64,000 nucleotides of DNA from Plantago major (GCA_026545765.1 CM048843.1:9571501-9635500); one strand, 5' to 3'. Shown: positions 1 through 11,466, counted from the first letter of the stretch. The notes: a model not told the origin generated them from the sequence alone. Translations and numbers: made by a program.

Positions 1-496
1 AGATATTACCAAAATTAGAAGGAGGACAAGTGTAAAATGGATTTTCCTAATTCAATCACATGGGTTAAAAGATGATCACATTTTCTGAGTGGGGACAAAT
101 ACTGAATGCATATTATAGTAATTTTATACGGTTATAATTTTAACGGTTAAAACAAAACTTTTACATTACTAAAAACCTACCTTACACCTAACAAATAATT
201 AAAATTTTATATTTCTACTAAATATACACATATTTACCCACCTTTTCATATTTTATTATTTAATTTTAAGTTTTTAACTAAAATACGTGATAATTATACT
301 TGTATGTTTTTTAACGGATGTAAGATAATAACAGGTAGCAAAAGTCATGAGAAAAAGACCTAGATGCATAGTATTAGTATGGCTAATGCAAAACTACACT
401 GTAGTATAACAATTAATCCGACTACAAATACGGTTACAAATACTCTTCCATGGAGAAGACAAATGAGAGGGCAAAAAGCCTAGTGAACTAACGTAC
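1..496. other. AT-rich stretch without a recognisable gene
   Basis: No coding similarity is visible on either strand. If the LRR receptor gene to the right continued, its next exons (further LRRs, membrane segment, kinase) would lie leftwards of position 497 or outside the window. None is seen within these bases. Confidence 0.5.
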
Positions 497-1300
497 CTGT
501 CAGGCTATTATCAAGAACAACTAAGTTTTGCAGCACTGTCAAATTTCCAATGCTTCGTGGAATGGATCCGCTTATGTTGTTCATACCTAAATGAATTTCT
601 TCAAGTTCCTTGCAATTTCCAATTTCATCTGGGATTTGACCTGAATTTTCATTTTAATCAAAGTAAAAGGGGAAAAGTTAAAATGAATTTTTTAGTTTTG
701 ACATTATTTGATAGAAAATGTAGACGGTAGTATAACAATTAATCCGTCTACAAATAAGGTTAGAGGGCAGAACCGAGTGAAGCTAACGTACCTGTCAGGC
801 TATTACTCCAAACTTCAAATGTTTTCAGTATGGTCAAATTTCCAATGCTTCGTGGAATGGATCCTCTAATGTTGTTCACAGATAAACTAACATGTTTAAG
901 TTCCTTCCAATTCCCAATTTCATCTGGGATTTGGCCTTAATTTTCATTTTCGTCAAAAGGAAGGTAAACAAAGTTACAAACCGGAAAAATTGAGTTTGAA
1001 CATTGTTTAATAGAAAAACTAGACCGGAGTATAAGTAACAATTCCGCCTACAAATACAGTTACAAATAAATACTCTTCCATGGAAAAGAGGAAGACAAAT
1101 GATGAAAGGGCAAAAAACGATTGAGGCTAACGTACCTGTCAGGCTATTTTCCCAAACTTCAAATTGTTGCAGCATGGTCAAATTTCCAATGCTTCGTGGA
1201 ATGGATCCGCTTATGTTGTTTGGACCTAAATTCATTAATTCAAGTTTCTTGCAATCTCCAATTCCATATGGGATTTGGCCTAAAAAAGTTACAAATGAAA
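401..1300 (-). repeat. Three tandem copies of an LRR exon plus flanking intron
   Basis: Units beginning near 401, 728 and 1022 each contain intron sequence (tataacaattaatccg-like, tactcttccatgg-like) followed by one 144-nt LRR exon (497-640, 792-935, 1136-1279). The exon cores share long identical blocks such as the GGATCCATTCCACGAAGC segment. Flanking intron bases are also alike, so the duplication unit was exon plus intron, about 300 bp. All three exons are phase-1 symmetric, so a gain or loss keeps the reading frame. Confidence 0.85.
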
Positions 1301-1394
1301 AAAATTGAGTTAGAACGTACATTTGAATATTTTGTAAGTGCCTGGTAGTAATTAATTTGTGGTATCATGTTCGTAAGTAACAATCCTAATAAAT

Positions 1395-2640
1395 GGGTAA
1401 ACCGCATAAAACCACTTCGAGTTATTTAAAGGTAGCACCAAACCCCTTTAATTATTAAAACTGCGCCAAACCCCTTGAGTAATTGAAAACCTACCGCGAA
1501 ACACCCTATCGTCAAAATTAACGGAGAGTGTACTATTAGTGCGATTGGGGGTGATTTTTAGGGAGTTTCTTGCAACTTTATGTTAATTGAGGGAGTTTTG
1601 TGCAACTTAGCAATATTTTTTATAAAATATCTATAATAATAGTACTATTTACTAAACTATATGAAAGATAAAAAAGTTCAAAAAAATTCTAAACAACAAT
1701 AAAAGAAAAAATCTAATGAAAATAACAACTTTAGAAATATAATACATTCAATTGGAGTGAGGGAAATAAAAGTAAAAGCTCAATATAGAAAAATAAAAAA
1801 GTGAAAGCTTGATAGAAAAAAGTGAGGATTAACAATTAAACTTTAATTGAAGTAATTTTATTCAACAACTTATACTTAAAATCCTTGATTAACAAAACAT
1901 ACCAATATATCTTTACTAATCTTCTAATACTAAAAAATTTTTGGGAATCAGTTAACATACCCATTTTTATAGTTATCACATATATAACTTCTCCTAAAAA
2001 TATGGATAGATACAAATTTACAAATAATAGAGTGTTAGTTGATTCGATATGAACGTGCCAAATAATAAAGATATTACAACTAATTTTTCTATTAATCATT
2101 TAAATAAATATGGTTTATTATAATCATTCTTAAAGAATATATATTGTCCGACTTAATTAAAATTTAAGGTAACGTACAAAGGTCTCACGCAGATATCTGC
2201 GTGTCAACGTTACTAGTACTAAATCAATTAAAATAATTTAATATTTACGGTCTTAATTAAATTAATTTATTTAAGATAATAGATCTTAAAAAGGCAATTT
2301 ATTGTCAAATATAATTAGAGAAAATAATATGACAAATTACAAAAAATATTTTAACATATAATAATTAATGTTAATTATTTTCATGATATTTTTATAAAAA
2401 TGGCATAAAATTTGCATAATGCCCATCAATTATCATAAAATTACACATAACCCCCTCAATTATCATTAAGTTGTACGAAACCCCCTAGAATTAACTTTTT
2501 AGACGTGTGTAATGCACTTGCCGTGCCAAGGGGTTTTGCGCTTGGTTTTCAATAACTCAAGGGATTTGACGCTATTTTAATAATTGAGGGGGATTGGTGC
2601 TACTTTTGAATAACTCGAGAGGGTTTTATGAAGTTTACCC
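1395..2640. mobile_element. MULE-type MITE with about 215-bp inverted ends
   Basis: The left end (gggtaaaccgcataaaacc...) and the reverse complement of the right end (gggtaaacttcataaaacc...) align for over 110 bp and continue, with gaps, to about 1610 and 2420. The flanks are ctaataaat (1386-1394) and ctaacaaat (2641-2649), a 9-bp target duplication with one mismatch, as expected of Mutator-like elements. It holds no transposase; the longest frame (about 87 codons) is AT-rich noise. It lies in the intron between LRR exons 1 and 2. Confidence 0.85.
2186..2203. repeat. 18-bp perfect palindrome inside the MITE
   Basis: The sequence cacgcagat/atctgcgtg is its own reverse complement. It is flanked by gtaacgt on the left (about 2168-2175) and acgttac on the right (about 2207-2213), making a larger interrupted palindrome. 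It sits in the right half of the MITE at 1395-2640. Function unknown; a cruciform or a scar of joined ends are both possible. Confidence 0.7.
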
Positions 2641-3750
2641 CTAACAAATACCTGGTTAGCAATTTACTAGTATTTTTTATAATTGGTAGGGGAATATGAT
2701 TTTCCCTCATATAAATGAAAATCATGATTTTTAATAAAATATTTTCACCCATATAATAACATTTTTCATCTAGACTAAAATAGATCATGCATGTATGAAA
2801 ATTCGAGTTAATAAATTCAATACCCGTCAGCTGATTTCCTCCAAGTTGTAAGATTTCCTACACAGTTAAGTTGCCGATTTGGTTGGGTATGGGGCCAGTA
2901 AACTTGTTATATGACAATGAAAGAATGCTAAGTTGTGAGCACTCAGAAATGCTCGATGGGATTTGGCCTCCTAGAAGCCCCACCACGACATAAATCGGCA
3001 GGCAGTTCTCCAGTAAAGTTATTTCCTGAAATAGCTAGATTTTCCAAGTTGGAAATGTTGAACACTTCCACTGGGAAGACACCACTAAATTGATTGTAAT
3101 CCAAACCCAGAAACTGCAACGTATACACACTTGCAATCTCTTTTGGTACTTCCCCACGCAGAGAATTGTACGAAAGATCCAAAATTTGGAGCATTGACAT
3201 GTTGCCCATAGAATGCGGGATCATGCCAGTGAAACTATTGTTTCGAAGACTCAAGTATCTAAGTTGTGGTAATACATCGAACCAAGATGGAATTCCTGTG
3301 AAGTTATTAATCTTGAAATCAATAACTTGCAATCTTCGCAGCCGAGACATTTCTTGAGGCAGGCTTCCTTGAAAGCTATTGTAGCTCAAGTTAATCAAGC
3401 AATGAACAGAGATTCCTATTTCCGGAGGCAAGTTTCAGCGACTCCCATGGATGAAATATCAAGCGGTCACCCTGTGATGGCGAGAACTGCAAGAAATTCC
3501 AATCCATGTGCAAACAGGGTGGAACGAGACCAGTTTGAAAATAGGATGAGAAGAGTTCGTTGAGTTGGGATTTCAACGCCATAAGCGCTGATTGATCAGT
3601 GGTAATACTAGTTGATTGGCTGTGACTTTGATATTTGTACATTGAGCAAGATAAAAGTGCAAGAGCAAACAAGTACTGAGCTCCATAGATAACCATGCTT
3701 ATTAATTTTCTCATGTAATGAATTTGGGAATGAAAGAAATAAAGAAGCAC

Positions 3751-4370
3751 CTCTTAGTTTTCGTAATGCAAGTCTGTGAAATAAATAAGCACCTCTTTCA
3801 GTAGTACACTCGGAAAAAATTGTCTTATGCTTGGAAAATAATACCTACAAGTGGCCAAATTGGACGGTATATGTAATGAATGAAAGAATGGTTTATATCT
3901 CGACTTGTCGAGTCTCTAATTACACTGAAATGTGTCTCACGCTTGGAAAATAATACAAAAGGCCAAACCGATGGAAGGATAGCAAATTTTCTCTCACCAC
4001 ATAAATCATTGACTACTAATCTTCACAAGTTTTAAGATATTTAAAAACCTTATAAAGTAGTAATAATACTAATTTGTGATAGTCAAAAGTCCATCTAGTT
4101 TCACATAGAAATTGTTAATGGCTTATATTTGTGAATTTTAACATTTTCCTTGATTTGGATTATGGGTGAATTTTTATGAATTGGTCGATTCCTAAATGGT
4201 TTTAGTATAAACGGTCTTTTTAAAGGATTTTCTTCCACTTTCTTTCGCTCTCTCTAAGACCACTATCTTACCACTAAATCGGTCGTTATCGGCCGTCCAC
4301 CACCAATCCTAAATCGATTGCATGACGGCAGCCCATGACCCGATCTACCTTTTTATCAGCTTTTCCCGTT
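3751..4370. other. Non-coding stretch upstream of the LRR pseudogene
   Basis: No open frame of note. It would contain the promoter of the minus-strand LRR gene, but I cannot point to a convincing TATA box. A short phrase (cttggaaaataatac) occurs twice, near 3830 and 3945, suggesting a small duplication. Confidence 0.5.
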
Positions 4371-4740
4371 CACTACAAGAAATTTTTAAACGGGAAACAG
4401 ATTTTAAGCACGGAATTATTTCGTTCCTAATTAGGAACGGATACGGAGAAGACCACACATAGAGGAACGGATTAAGACGGAATGGGAATGGATTTTGCCA
4501 CAAAACACATTTCCATATCTAATTCCGTTCCAAAAGGACTTTCAAAAAAATAGCTCGAACATTTAGGGACGGACTAATACCAAATTGGCACGGAATTAAT
4601 TATGTACGGATTAAGCTGCCTTAATAAATTAATTAATTAAATTTTAATATTTTTTTTTCCAAGCATTTAGATACGGATTTGCAACGGAATCAATTAGCAA
4701 CAGAATATTCCGTCTCTAAAATAGAATTTATTAATTAAAT
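4371..4740 (+). mobile_element. CACTA transposon end, partner end not found
   Basis: The terminus cactacaagaaat at 4371 matches the inverted terminal repeat of CACTA (En/Spm) elements. It is followed by dispersed subterminal ggaacgg/acggaa motifs on both strands up to about 4715, typical of CACTA subterminal repeats. I see no reverse-complement end (ttcttgtagtg) to its right, so this is likely a truncated or rearranged end. Confidence 0.6.
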
Positions 4741-7177
4741 AGTATTTTAGAGACAATTGAATGGCGAATATTCTCGTATGATAAGATATATCCAAAACCC
4801 ATGTCTGATTTAAATTTAGAGCAAGTCTCATGTGTGAGATGGTGTTATGTAGAGATTAAAAGAGGCAAATTAAGAAATATGAAATGTACACTTATAAAAC
4901 ATTACTGATATTGTTTAAAACATTACATATTCTTAATAATATTAATCTGTCTGTTAAGATTCTCACTAATACACGTATCTTTTAAGAATTTGTGTTAAAT
5001 TTAATTTGACTTCGTGAGTCAATTGCTATGTGGAGTTGATTGACTCATTCTCTCAGTCTTTACTATTACACGTATGTTATATTTGTTAGGCATTGTTGGA
5101 AATTAGTAACTTTTTTCCAGAAATTCTACCGTTTTGTTAGTTTCTGTTGGGACGCTAGGTTCCAATCGGTAATCCGTGATACTTAATAACCTAGCAACTG
5201 CTCATTAGAACGGACTTCAAGAGTTATCTTGGAACGGATTAGAAGAAAAGAAGAAGATCACTTATGTGAAACGAGAATTCCAAAGAAGGTAAGCACGCCT
5301 TTCGACGACGCTTATTTAACGAAGAGAATTCATTAATCAATAATCGAGTATACAACTAGGGTTTCGATATAAATACCATCTCCTAACTGTGGTTTACTTC
5401 TGGGTCAAGGCCCGTTTCTCTAATCTATCGCCATGTGCCTCTACTCCTAATCTACGGTCTTGGATAATTAATTGAAATAACGAGACATGTAAAAAAAAAT
5501 AAATAAGAGAAATAACGATTATTGGGATTAATGTGTACCTTCAGATCCGTACTAGAGCTCACTAGGATGGGATTGTGATGGATCGAAAGGAGCGTTCCAT
5601 CAGTTTCACACTTTCACGATTTGAGATTCAAAGGGAGAGGGAGTCATAGAAGGTTGATATACCAAAGGCTAAATTGATTCACTGCTATACATCTCACGAG
5701 ACTAATTTCCAAAAATGTTTAGCAGGAGACTGACGGTAAACTTATGATTAGAAACTTGCGATTTTTGCAAAGGTTTTTCTTGATAAAAATCACGAGCAAC
5801 TTCTCCGAAAAATCAGATGAAACATCACATATTTAAAAATGCAAGTGGTTAATTATAAAACGATATTTGAAGTTTAACATATGATGCTGATTTGATTATT
5901 CCGAAAAACAATCTCTAACAAATCACATACTAATCCAATAACTATTAGTTTATTACCTTATAATCCCCTACTTTTCACATTTTATTACATAAACTTGGTC
6001 AATCTGACATCAACAATAGTCATCCCTGATTGCGTCATAAACAAACATCAATTTAAAAAAAAACATTTTAAAAATTATCGAATAATCACATTTTTCATCT
6101 GAAAGAAATATTTTCTCTTTAAATTTCTTAGCTTTTCAATGCCATACTCGTCACAAATTGATGTTTTAATAACAAAGTTAACCAATAATGGGTATAATTA
6201 AAAAAGGCTAATTTGCAATATTATTATAATTAAGTAATCTTGTTTCAGAAGTCCATCATAAGGTGCAAAAGTAATGCGTACATCTAAATCCAACCGTAAT
6301 AGTATAACATGTCCAAAAATCCAACCGTAATATAACATGTCCAAAAACACCATTTCACCCTATTGTAAGCTTTGCTAATGTCCAACTGAAGATATAAGTA
6401 TTCATTGCCTTTTTTTTAATATAATGTTTTTATTTCATAACCAAACAAGACAAGACATTATCAGGATATGAAGGTCAAGAACAAAAGTAGACTGAGGTTA
6501 TGCCACAAGACTCGACATGCACATCTTCAATTTATTGGCCAAGGTTTTAAATGCAATCTTACAAATTACATTACTCAGACTAATCAGACGGAATTGAGAC
6601 ATGGACTCCGACTTGGCACATGTCGGGATCACAACAATATGAGTATAATGAAAAGAATCCAAGCAAAACATGCACATATATTTTTAGAAAACTCAAAATC
6701 AATCGAAAAAGAATAACCTATTTACACGACAATATTCTTGAAAGAAAATAGTTGGCATTCCATCACGACCTAGGAATTTAAGGGAAACATCTCCACTAAA
6801 GCTTTAGTTACCTCATATTGCTTGTAGGAGCAGCTCAAAAGCTTATTTGGTGTCGAGAGACCATCGTTGTTATAGTACTAAGGACAATCTCAAGCTCTTC
6901 TCGAGTTGGAGATAGACAACAACACCTCGAAAAGTAGTCCAAAGCCACGCAATTGATCCCTTCATCATCTACCACCATATGCTCACCGAATCAACACCTC
7001 TTCGATGCCTGCGTTTTTCCTCGTGGCAACTCATGTATCAAGAAGGCAGATTCTCCTCCCTCCAATATCCATTAGTTCGCCACTCTAGCGCCATAACTAC
7101 CCTATGTCGAGTGACGCTTTTAATTTCAATCCTCTTGTCCCCATCTACCACAGTTGTGTATGAGTTCATTTCTAGTT
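4741..7177. other. Non-coding AT-rich region, possible LTR debris
   Basis: No convincing coding sequence. A TATA-like stretch (cgatataaatacc, about 5367) lies 3' of a tgttggaaattag phrase (about 5093), which could be the remains of a retrotransposon LTR, but no second copy, TSD or PBS supports this. Short frames at 6468-6716 and 6979-7179 have no recognisable motif and look spurious. Confidence 0.4.
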
Positions 7178-7902
7178 AAGGCCATCTCCAAAGAGCAACT
7201 CTCGCAACCCACTCTCTCCGTCACGTCAGCATTCCACTCACTGTAACTCACTTTACAACTATTTATAATTCTCTACTTCAACAGTGAGCCCCAAAATTTA
7301 TTTTCTTTTAACATTTCTTTCAAACTTAATTATTCATTTCATTTTCTTTTCTCATTTCCTTTTAAACTTTATTCTCGATTTTATTTTAAATGTTATTAAT
7401 TAATTATACAAAATAACACTAATATTTTTAAATATATTACTTGAAAATAAAATTACATTACTTAAAAAAACTACAATACTTAAAATTGAAAATTACAATA
7501 CTTGAAATTGAAAATTAAAATAATTAAAATCAAAATTACAACAACTAAAATACTACATTTTACAAGTGTGATTTTAATATGTATTTTAAATTTTAGAAGT
7601 AATGTATAAGTATATTTCTATTTCTACATATAATTATTATCATATAGAAATATTCAAAAAAAATGAAAAATAATAAAAAAGATAAAAGTAGAAAAGGAAT
7701 AGAAATAAAAAAAACAAAAAAAAGAAAATAAAAACAAAGAAACAAGAAAAGACAAAAAACAAAAAAATTAAAAAGGAAAGGTATACTGGTCATACTTGAA
7801 TTTTGGGGCGCAAATTTCAGCCTCAGATTTTTCACGCTGCATCACTGAGTCTGAGTGAGTCCAGCAAGTTGCAACTCCGCTGCAACACCGGAGAGTTTTT
7901 CT
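7178..7902. mobile_element. Possible non-autonomous DNA element, low complexity core
   Basis: The left side (ggccatctccaaagagcaactctc...) and the reverse complement of the right side (aaaactctccggtgttgcagcgg...) resemble each other only loosely. Both have the style of plant MITE ends that carry cgtcagcattccac-like sequence. The core is AT-rich, with an A-rich purine run at about 7655-7780. No clean TSD was found, so this is tentative. Confidence 0.25.
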
Positions 7903-7997
7903 AAGTAATTCATCTCTCAATTTACAAATCCCATATGGCATGTCCGCAATATGTCAGATCCCATTCAATCAACCCCACCCGTAATTGATTCAAATTA

Positions 7998-8682
7998 GGG
8001 CTAATTTCACAAATGATACTCAACTATTTGAAATGTGCCACAAATGATACTCACCTTTTTATTTTACCCACTACAAATACTCAACTATTAGTTTAGTACC
8101 ACAAACGTTACTATGCCCGAAAAAATCAACCGGAGTACAATAATGATCAACCAAACAAATTTTATCGATAAAAAAAATGATCCGGCAGAAATAGAGCAAC
8201 ATTTGGCAATATGAAACAATATTTTTGAAACCTAAAGTATCCAAAAACGAGAAGTAGACATGGGAACATATTTTTCAATCTAAAGGCAAGGAAAATGATT
8301 CATTATATTATCGAACCACATAACAAAAATTCAAATTTAAAATTAACCACAAAATCACAAGTTGTATTAGTCAAAAATAAACAAGAAGCACCTCAACGAT
8401 AACTATAACCACTTTTTTGTTCATGACCACCATACATATTACAACCAAACCACTAGATAATGTAACAAATCATCGTTCATGACCCCAAATTAAACCAACC
8501 AATAGCAAGTAAAGAAGCCACGAACGAGAGAAGTACTAAAATACCCTTACCGCTCGGGTAGACAATCCAAATAGAGTGTCATTTGTGGCACTAAATTAAT
8601 ACTTGAGTACTTGTGGGTAAAATAAAAGTTGAGTATAAAATGATACAAATTAAATAGTTGAGTATTATGTAGAATTATCCAT
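7998..8682. mobile_element. Long-TIR MITE (about 685 bp), probable MULE derivative
   Basis: The left arm (about 7998-8110) and the reverse complement of the right arm (about 8570-8682) align over about 100 bp. They share phrases such as atactcaactattt, ttttattttaccca and taatttagt(g/a)ccacaaa. Flanks ttcaaatta (7989-7997) and ttgaaatta (8683-8691) could be a 9-bp TSD with one mismatch, though the outer two bases of the right end are uncertain. There is no coding capacity. Confidence 0.7.
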
Positions 8683-8835
8683 TTGAAATTATCAAACACT
8701 TATGAATCCACCAATCATCCATTATCGATTTAATAATTAGGTATAATATTTTAAATAATATTATTAATGTTCTAAATTTGATATAAATATTTTCACTTTT
8801 AATATTTTTCGATATATTTTAGTGAGTTCTTGTAT

Positions 8836-9090
8836 ACCGCAAGTCGTGAATCGATTTTGTATCGCGTAGATCGGAAAAACAATGGAAGTTTATGTTGATG
8901 ATATGTCAGTGAAAAGCAAAGCGGAGAAAGACCATGTCACCATTCGCTAAGTGTTTCGTAACTTTAAGCGATACGAGATGAAGCTTAACCGCCAAGTGCA
9001 CTTTCGGCGTGAAAGGAGGAAAGTTCCCGCATGGTCACCGAACGAGGATAGAGGCTAATCCGAGAAGATTCGAGCGACATCGAGCTCGAT
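8836..9090 (+). pseudogene. Ty3/gypsy reverse transcriptase fragment
   Basis: The plus strand reads IGKTMEVYVDDMSVKSK, then EKDHV, YEMKLN and, after a shift, MVTERGIEANP. This is the order of the RT catalytic loop (YVDD at 8891-8902) and the following thumb region of plant Ty3/gypsy polymerases. Stops after IA and after VTIR and at least two shifts show decay. Only about 80 codons remain and neither LTR is recognisable nearby. Confidence 0.8.
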
Positions 9091-9689
9091 CACCAAGGAT
9101 ATCGAGGTTCATTATTAAATTGTATTGCCTTCCATTTTTTTTATACTCAATGCAATTTATGTCGCTGTATCGCCACAGATAAGGCCTCCATGAATAATAT
9201 AATTTGTTTTTAGGCCTTTGACCGTAATGTTAGAGATGTAATTAATGAGAGGTGCAAGTGAGTCAATGAGAAACCATTCAAGAGATTAGTTGTCGATTTA
9301 TCGACACTTAAAACATATATAACCAGCTATATGGAAGGGTAGCAAATACGATATTATGCCCGCACCTCCTTGATCATTTAAAGACGTGAGTGAATTTCTC
9401 TAATATGTACTTATATTTGTTATTTTACAAATATGGTGGATCCAAGGTCAAGGTTGAAATCATCAAGAAACTTATGGTTATCAAGGTCGAGGGGGGGCTA
9501 AAGTCAATGGAACAAATGACGACGAATTAGTCCATATGAAATTGTTCGAAGAGATCCTTATGCATAGGACCCAATCACTGAAATGGTTAAGATCACATAT
9601 CCTTCGCCATTAGATTATGTTGGTGAAGGTTGATACTTCTTGAACATGGACAATTTCAGCCCGGCAAAAAATTGCATTATTATATTTTA
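9091..9689. other. Non-coding region
   Basis: No clear gene, terminal repeat or tandem array. It may be further degraded sequence of the gypsy fragment to its left, but no domain beyond the GIEANP motif is readable. Confidence 0.4.
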
Positions 9690-9762
9690 TTAATTTATTT
9701 TAATTTTTCACCTAAAATTACGTGTCCACCCTAATGCATTAAGTTCTCAATCGGGGTGGATG
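9690..9762. mobile_element. Stowaway MITE right-end remnant
   Basis: The stretch aatttttcacctaaaatt... through ggggtggatggag|ta aligns with the right end of the complete Stowaway at 38814-39065 (ttcacataaaattacgcg..., gggacggagagag|ta). The matching left end is absent, so the copy is 5'-truncated. Confidence 0.55.
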
Positions 9763-9984
9763 GAGTACATAGATAGTTTCAACTAGATAAGAATATTGGG
9801 TATAAACCCATTGGGTCCTTAACGGGATTAGTTCGGGTTGTTTTCGGCCCGTTTAAAAGCTTATATAATAGACTCATGAACATAAATAAATTCGAAAATT
9901 GAGAATCTGAAAACGAGTTTATTTTGCCTTATTTTCAAACGGGTCAGACGAGTTGATTTTTGTAAAATCAAATAATATAAGCTT

Positions 9985-10200
9985 AACCATAATATAATAT
10001 AAATCTATTTATATAAGATTTTTATTTATTTTACATTTTATATAGTAACATGTATAATATAATATATATATGCATTTATTTTATCTATTCATATAAGCTT
10101 TTTATTTATTTTTATTTATTTTACATTTTATATAGTAACATGTAAACTAATATAATATAAATCTATTTATATTTAATTAAAATATAATATAATATAATAT
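9985..10200. repeat. AT-rich direct duplication
   Basis: A block containing tttatttattttacatttt and atatagtaacatgta occurs twice, starting near 10019 and 10114, bordered by tataatataaatctattta phrases and ending in a short (tataa)n tract. No coding content. Confidence 0.6.
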
Positions 10201-10403
10201 ATAAAGTTGATGAGCTAAACCCACCAGATTCATTCAAATTCCATCCATCCTACGTGAATTTTTGATTCTACAGTTGAGCAGAGTCTGAATAGGGGAACGC
10301 AGTAATGTGTTGTTGCTAAGATCATGTGAGCAATGTTATTGCTTTGGTGACAAAATTTTATATCTTATGGTTGCTGAAAATGCGGAAGGCCATGAATAGT
10401 GTT

Positions 10404-11166
10404 CATTAAGCTAGTTTCGTGAACTCGTGGTTAGATTCTGTGCCTTTCTATTAGTTTCAGGTGCACTGAAGTTAGTTTCAGGTGCCTTTATATTAGTTTC
10501 AAGATCTTTTATGTTAGTTTCAGAACCACAAAATCTGGTTTCAGAACCACAAAACCCGTTTCAGGTCATTGCTTAGTTTCAGAACTCGTGTTAGTTTCAT
10601 GTTCATTAATGTTAGTTTGTGTTCACTAAAAGTTAGTTTCAGTTTATTAAGCTAGTTTCAGAACTCGGGTTAGTTTCATGTTCATTAATGTTAGTTTCGT
10701 GGTTAAAAGTTAGTTTCATGTTCATTAAAGTTAGTTTCAGGAACTCAAAAGTTAGTTTCATGTTCATTAAAGTTAGTTTCGGGAACTTAGAAAGTTAGTT
10801 TCAGGTTCCATCACACAACACAAAAGGAAAAATTCTAAAAAACAAAAACACATAAAAGAATGTAAACAATGTTAGTTTCAAGATCTTTTCTGTTAGTTTC
10901 AGCATCATTAGTATTAGTTTCAGTAACTCAAAAAGTTAGTTTCAGGTTCATTAAAGTTAGTTTCAGAAACTCAGAAGTTAGTTTCTTGTTCATTAATGTT
11001 AGTTTCAAGGCCAACAATGTTAGTTTCAGAACAAAATACAACATAAGTATTAGTTTCAGAAACTCAGAAGTTAGGTTCTTATTCATTAAAGTTAGTTTCA
11101 GGATCTCATAAAGTTAGTTTCAGGTTCATTAAAGTTAGTTTCATGTTCATTAAAGTTAGTTTCAGG
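10404..11166 (+). repeat. Minisatellite, about 33 units of 20-22 bp
   Basis: The core GTTAGTTTCA recurs about 33 times at 20-22 bp spacing. It is followed alternately by ggttcattaa, tgttcattaa, ggaactcaaa or gaactcagaa. The array is broken once at about 10806-10870 by a spacer (aaaaattctaaaaaacaaaa...) that recurs after the array near 11185, pointing to a higher-order duplication of roughly 360 bp. Translating the array gives a periodic VSF peptide, which I regard as a by-product rather than a gene. Confidence 0.9.
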
Positions 11167-11259
11167 TTCCACAACACAACATAAAAGGGAAAAATTCTAA
11201 AAAACAAAAACACGAAAATAATGTACAAAAACAAAAACACGAAAATAATCAAACCATGA

Positions 11260-11466
11260 AATCCATGTCGAAAACGAGAAGAAAATAGGTGAAAATAGCA
11301 AAGAGAGATGAGGAAGAAAGGGTGCTGGAGGAAGAAAGCGTGGAGGAGAAAGCGAGAGAAAATAAAAAGCAAGTCCGTACTAATCCATGTCGAAAACGAG
11401 AAGAAAATAGGTGAAAATAGCAAAGAGAGATGAGGAAGAAAGGATGCTGGAGGAAGAAAGGATGCT
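11260..11466 (+). repeat. About 80-bp purine-rich direct duplication
   Basis: The block starting atccatgtcgaaaacgagaa and ending ctggaggaagaaag occurs at about 11260-11341 and again at about 11383-11464 with one or two differences. A shorter third partial copy of gatgctggaggaa follows. It adjoins the minisatellite and may be part of the same non-autonomous element. The region to about 11612 ends with two agtggtcctt phrases but no matching inverted end was found. Confidence 0.75.

Larger units (their letters stand above)
497..3750 (-). pseudogene. LRR receptor-like gene, N-terminal half, degenerate
   Basis: The minus strand reads as the extracellular half of a plant LRR receptor kinase or receptor-like protein. 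Exon 1 (3750 to 2824) starts with a hydrophobic signal-peptide-like stretch, then an LRRNT region (DQSALMALKSQL...) followed by about nine LxxLxLxxNxFxGxIP repeats. Three further exons follow at 1279-1136, 935-792 and 640-497. Each is exactly 144 nt (two LRRs), with an AG acceptor, a GTACGT donor and phase 1 at both ends. Lesions: the LRRNT frame shifts near 3510 and then meets stops; another shift near 2975; an in-frame TAG at 2858-2860. No membrane segment or kinase domain lies in the window; it would fall left of base 1. The family senses peptides or microbial patterns at the plasma membrane. As sequenced this copy is a pseudogene, although the three small exons remain open. Confidence 0.8.

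Noticed and set aside
876-1322. 148-codon minus-strand frame over the LRR exons
   Set aside because: It reads through an exon and both adjoining introns. Splice sites at 1279 and 1136 show that the coding unit is the 144-nt exon.
5093-5560. Possible copia LTR starting tgttggaaattag
   Set aside because: No second copy, PBS, PPT or TSD found; kept only as a remark in the region description.
6468-6716. 82-codon plus-strand frame
   Set aside because: No motif, no splice context and AT-rich surroundings; expected by chance.
7593-7835. 80-codon minus-strand hydrophobic frame
   Set aside because: Complement of an A-rich low-complexity run; no start context or domain.
10869-11111. 80-codon frame with a VSF periodic peptide
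   Set aside because: It is a translation of the 21-bp minisatellite; a 21-bp period is a multiple of three, so open frames arise automatically.
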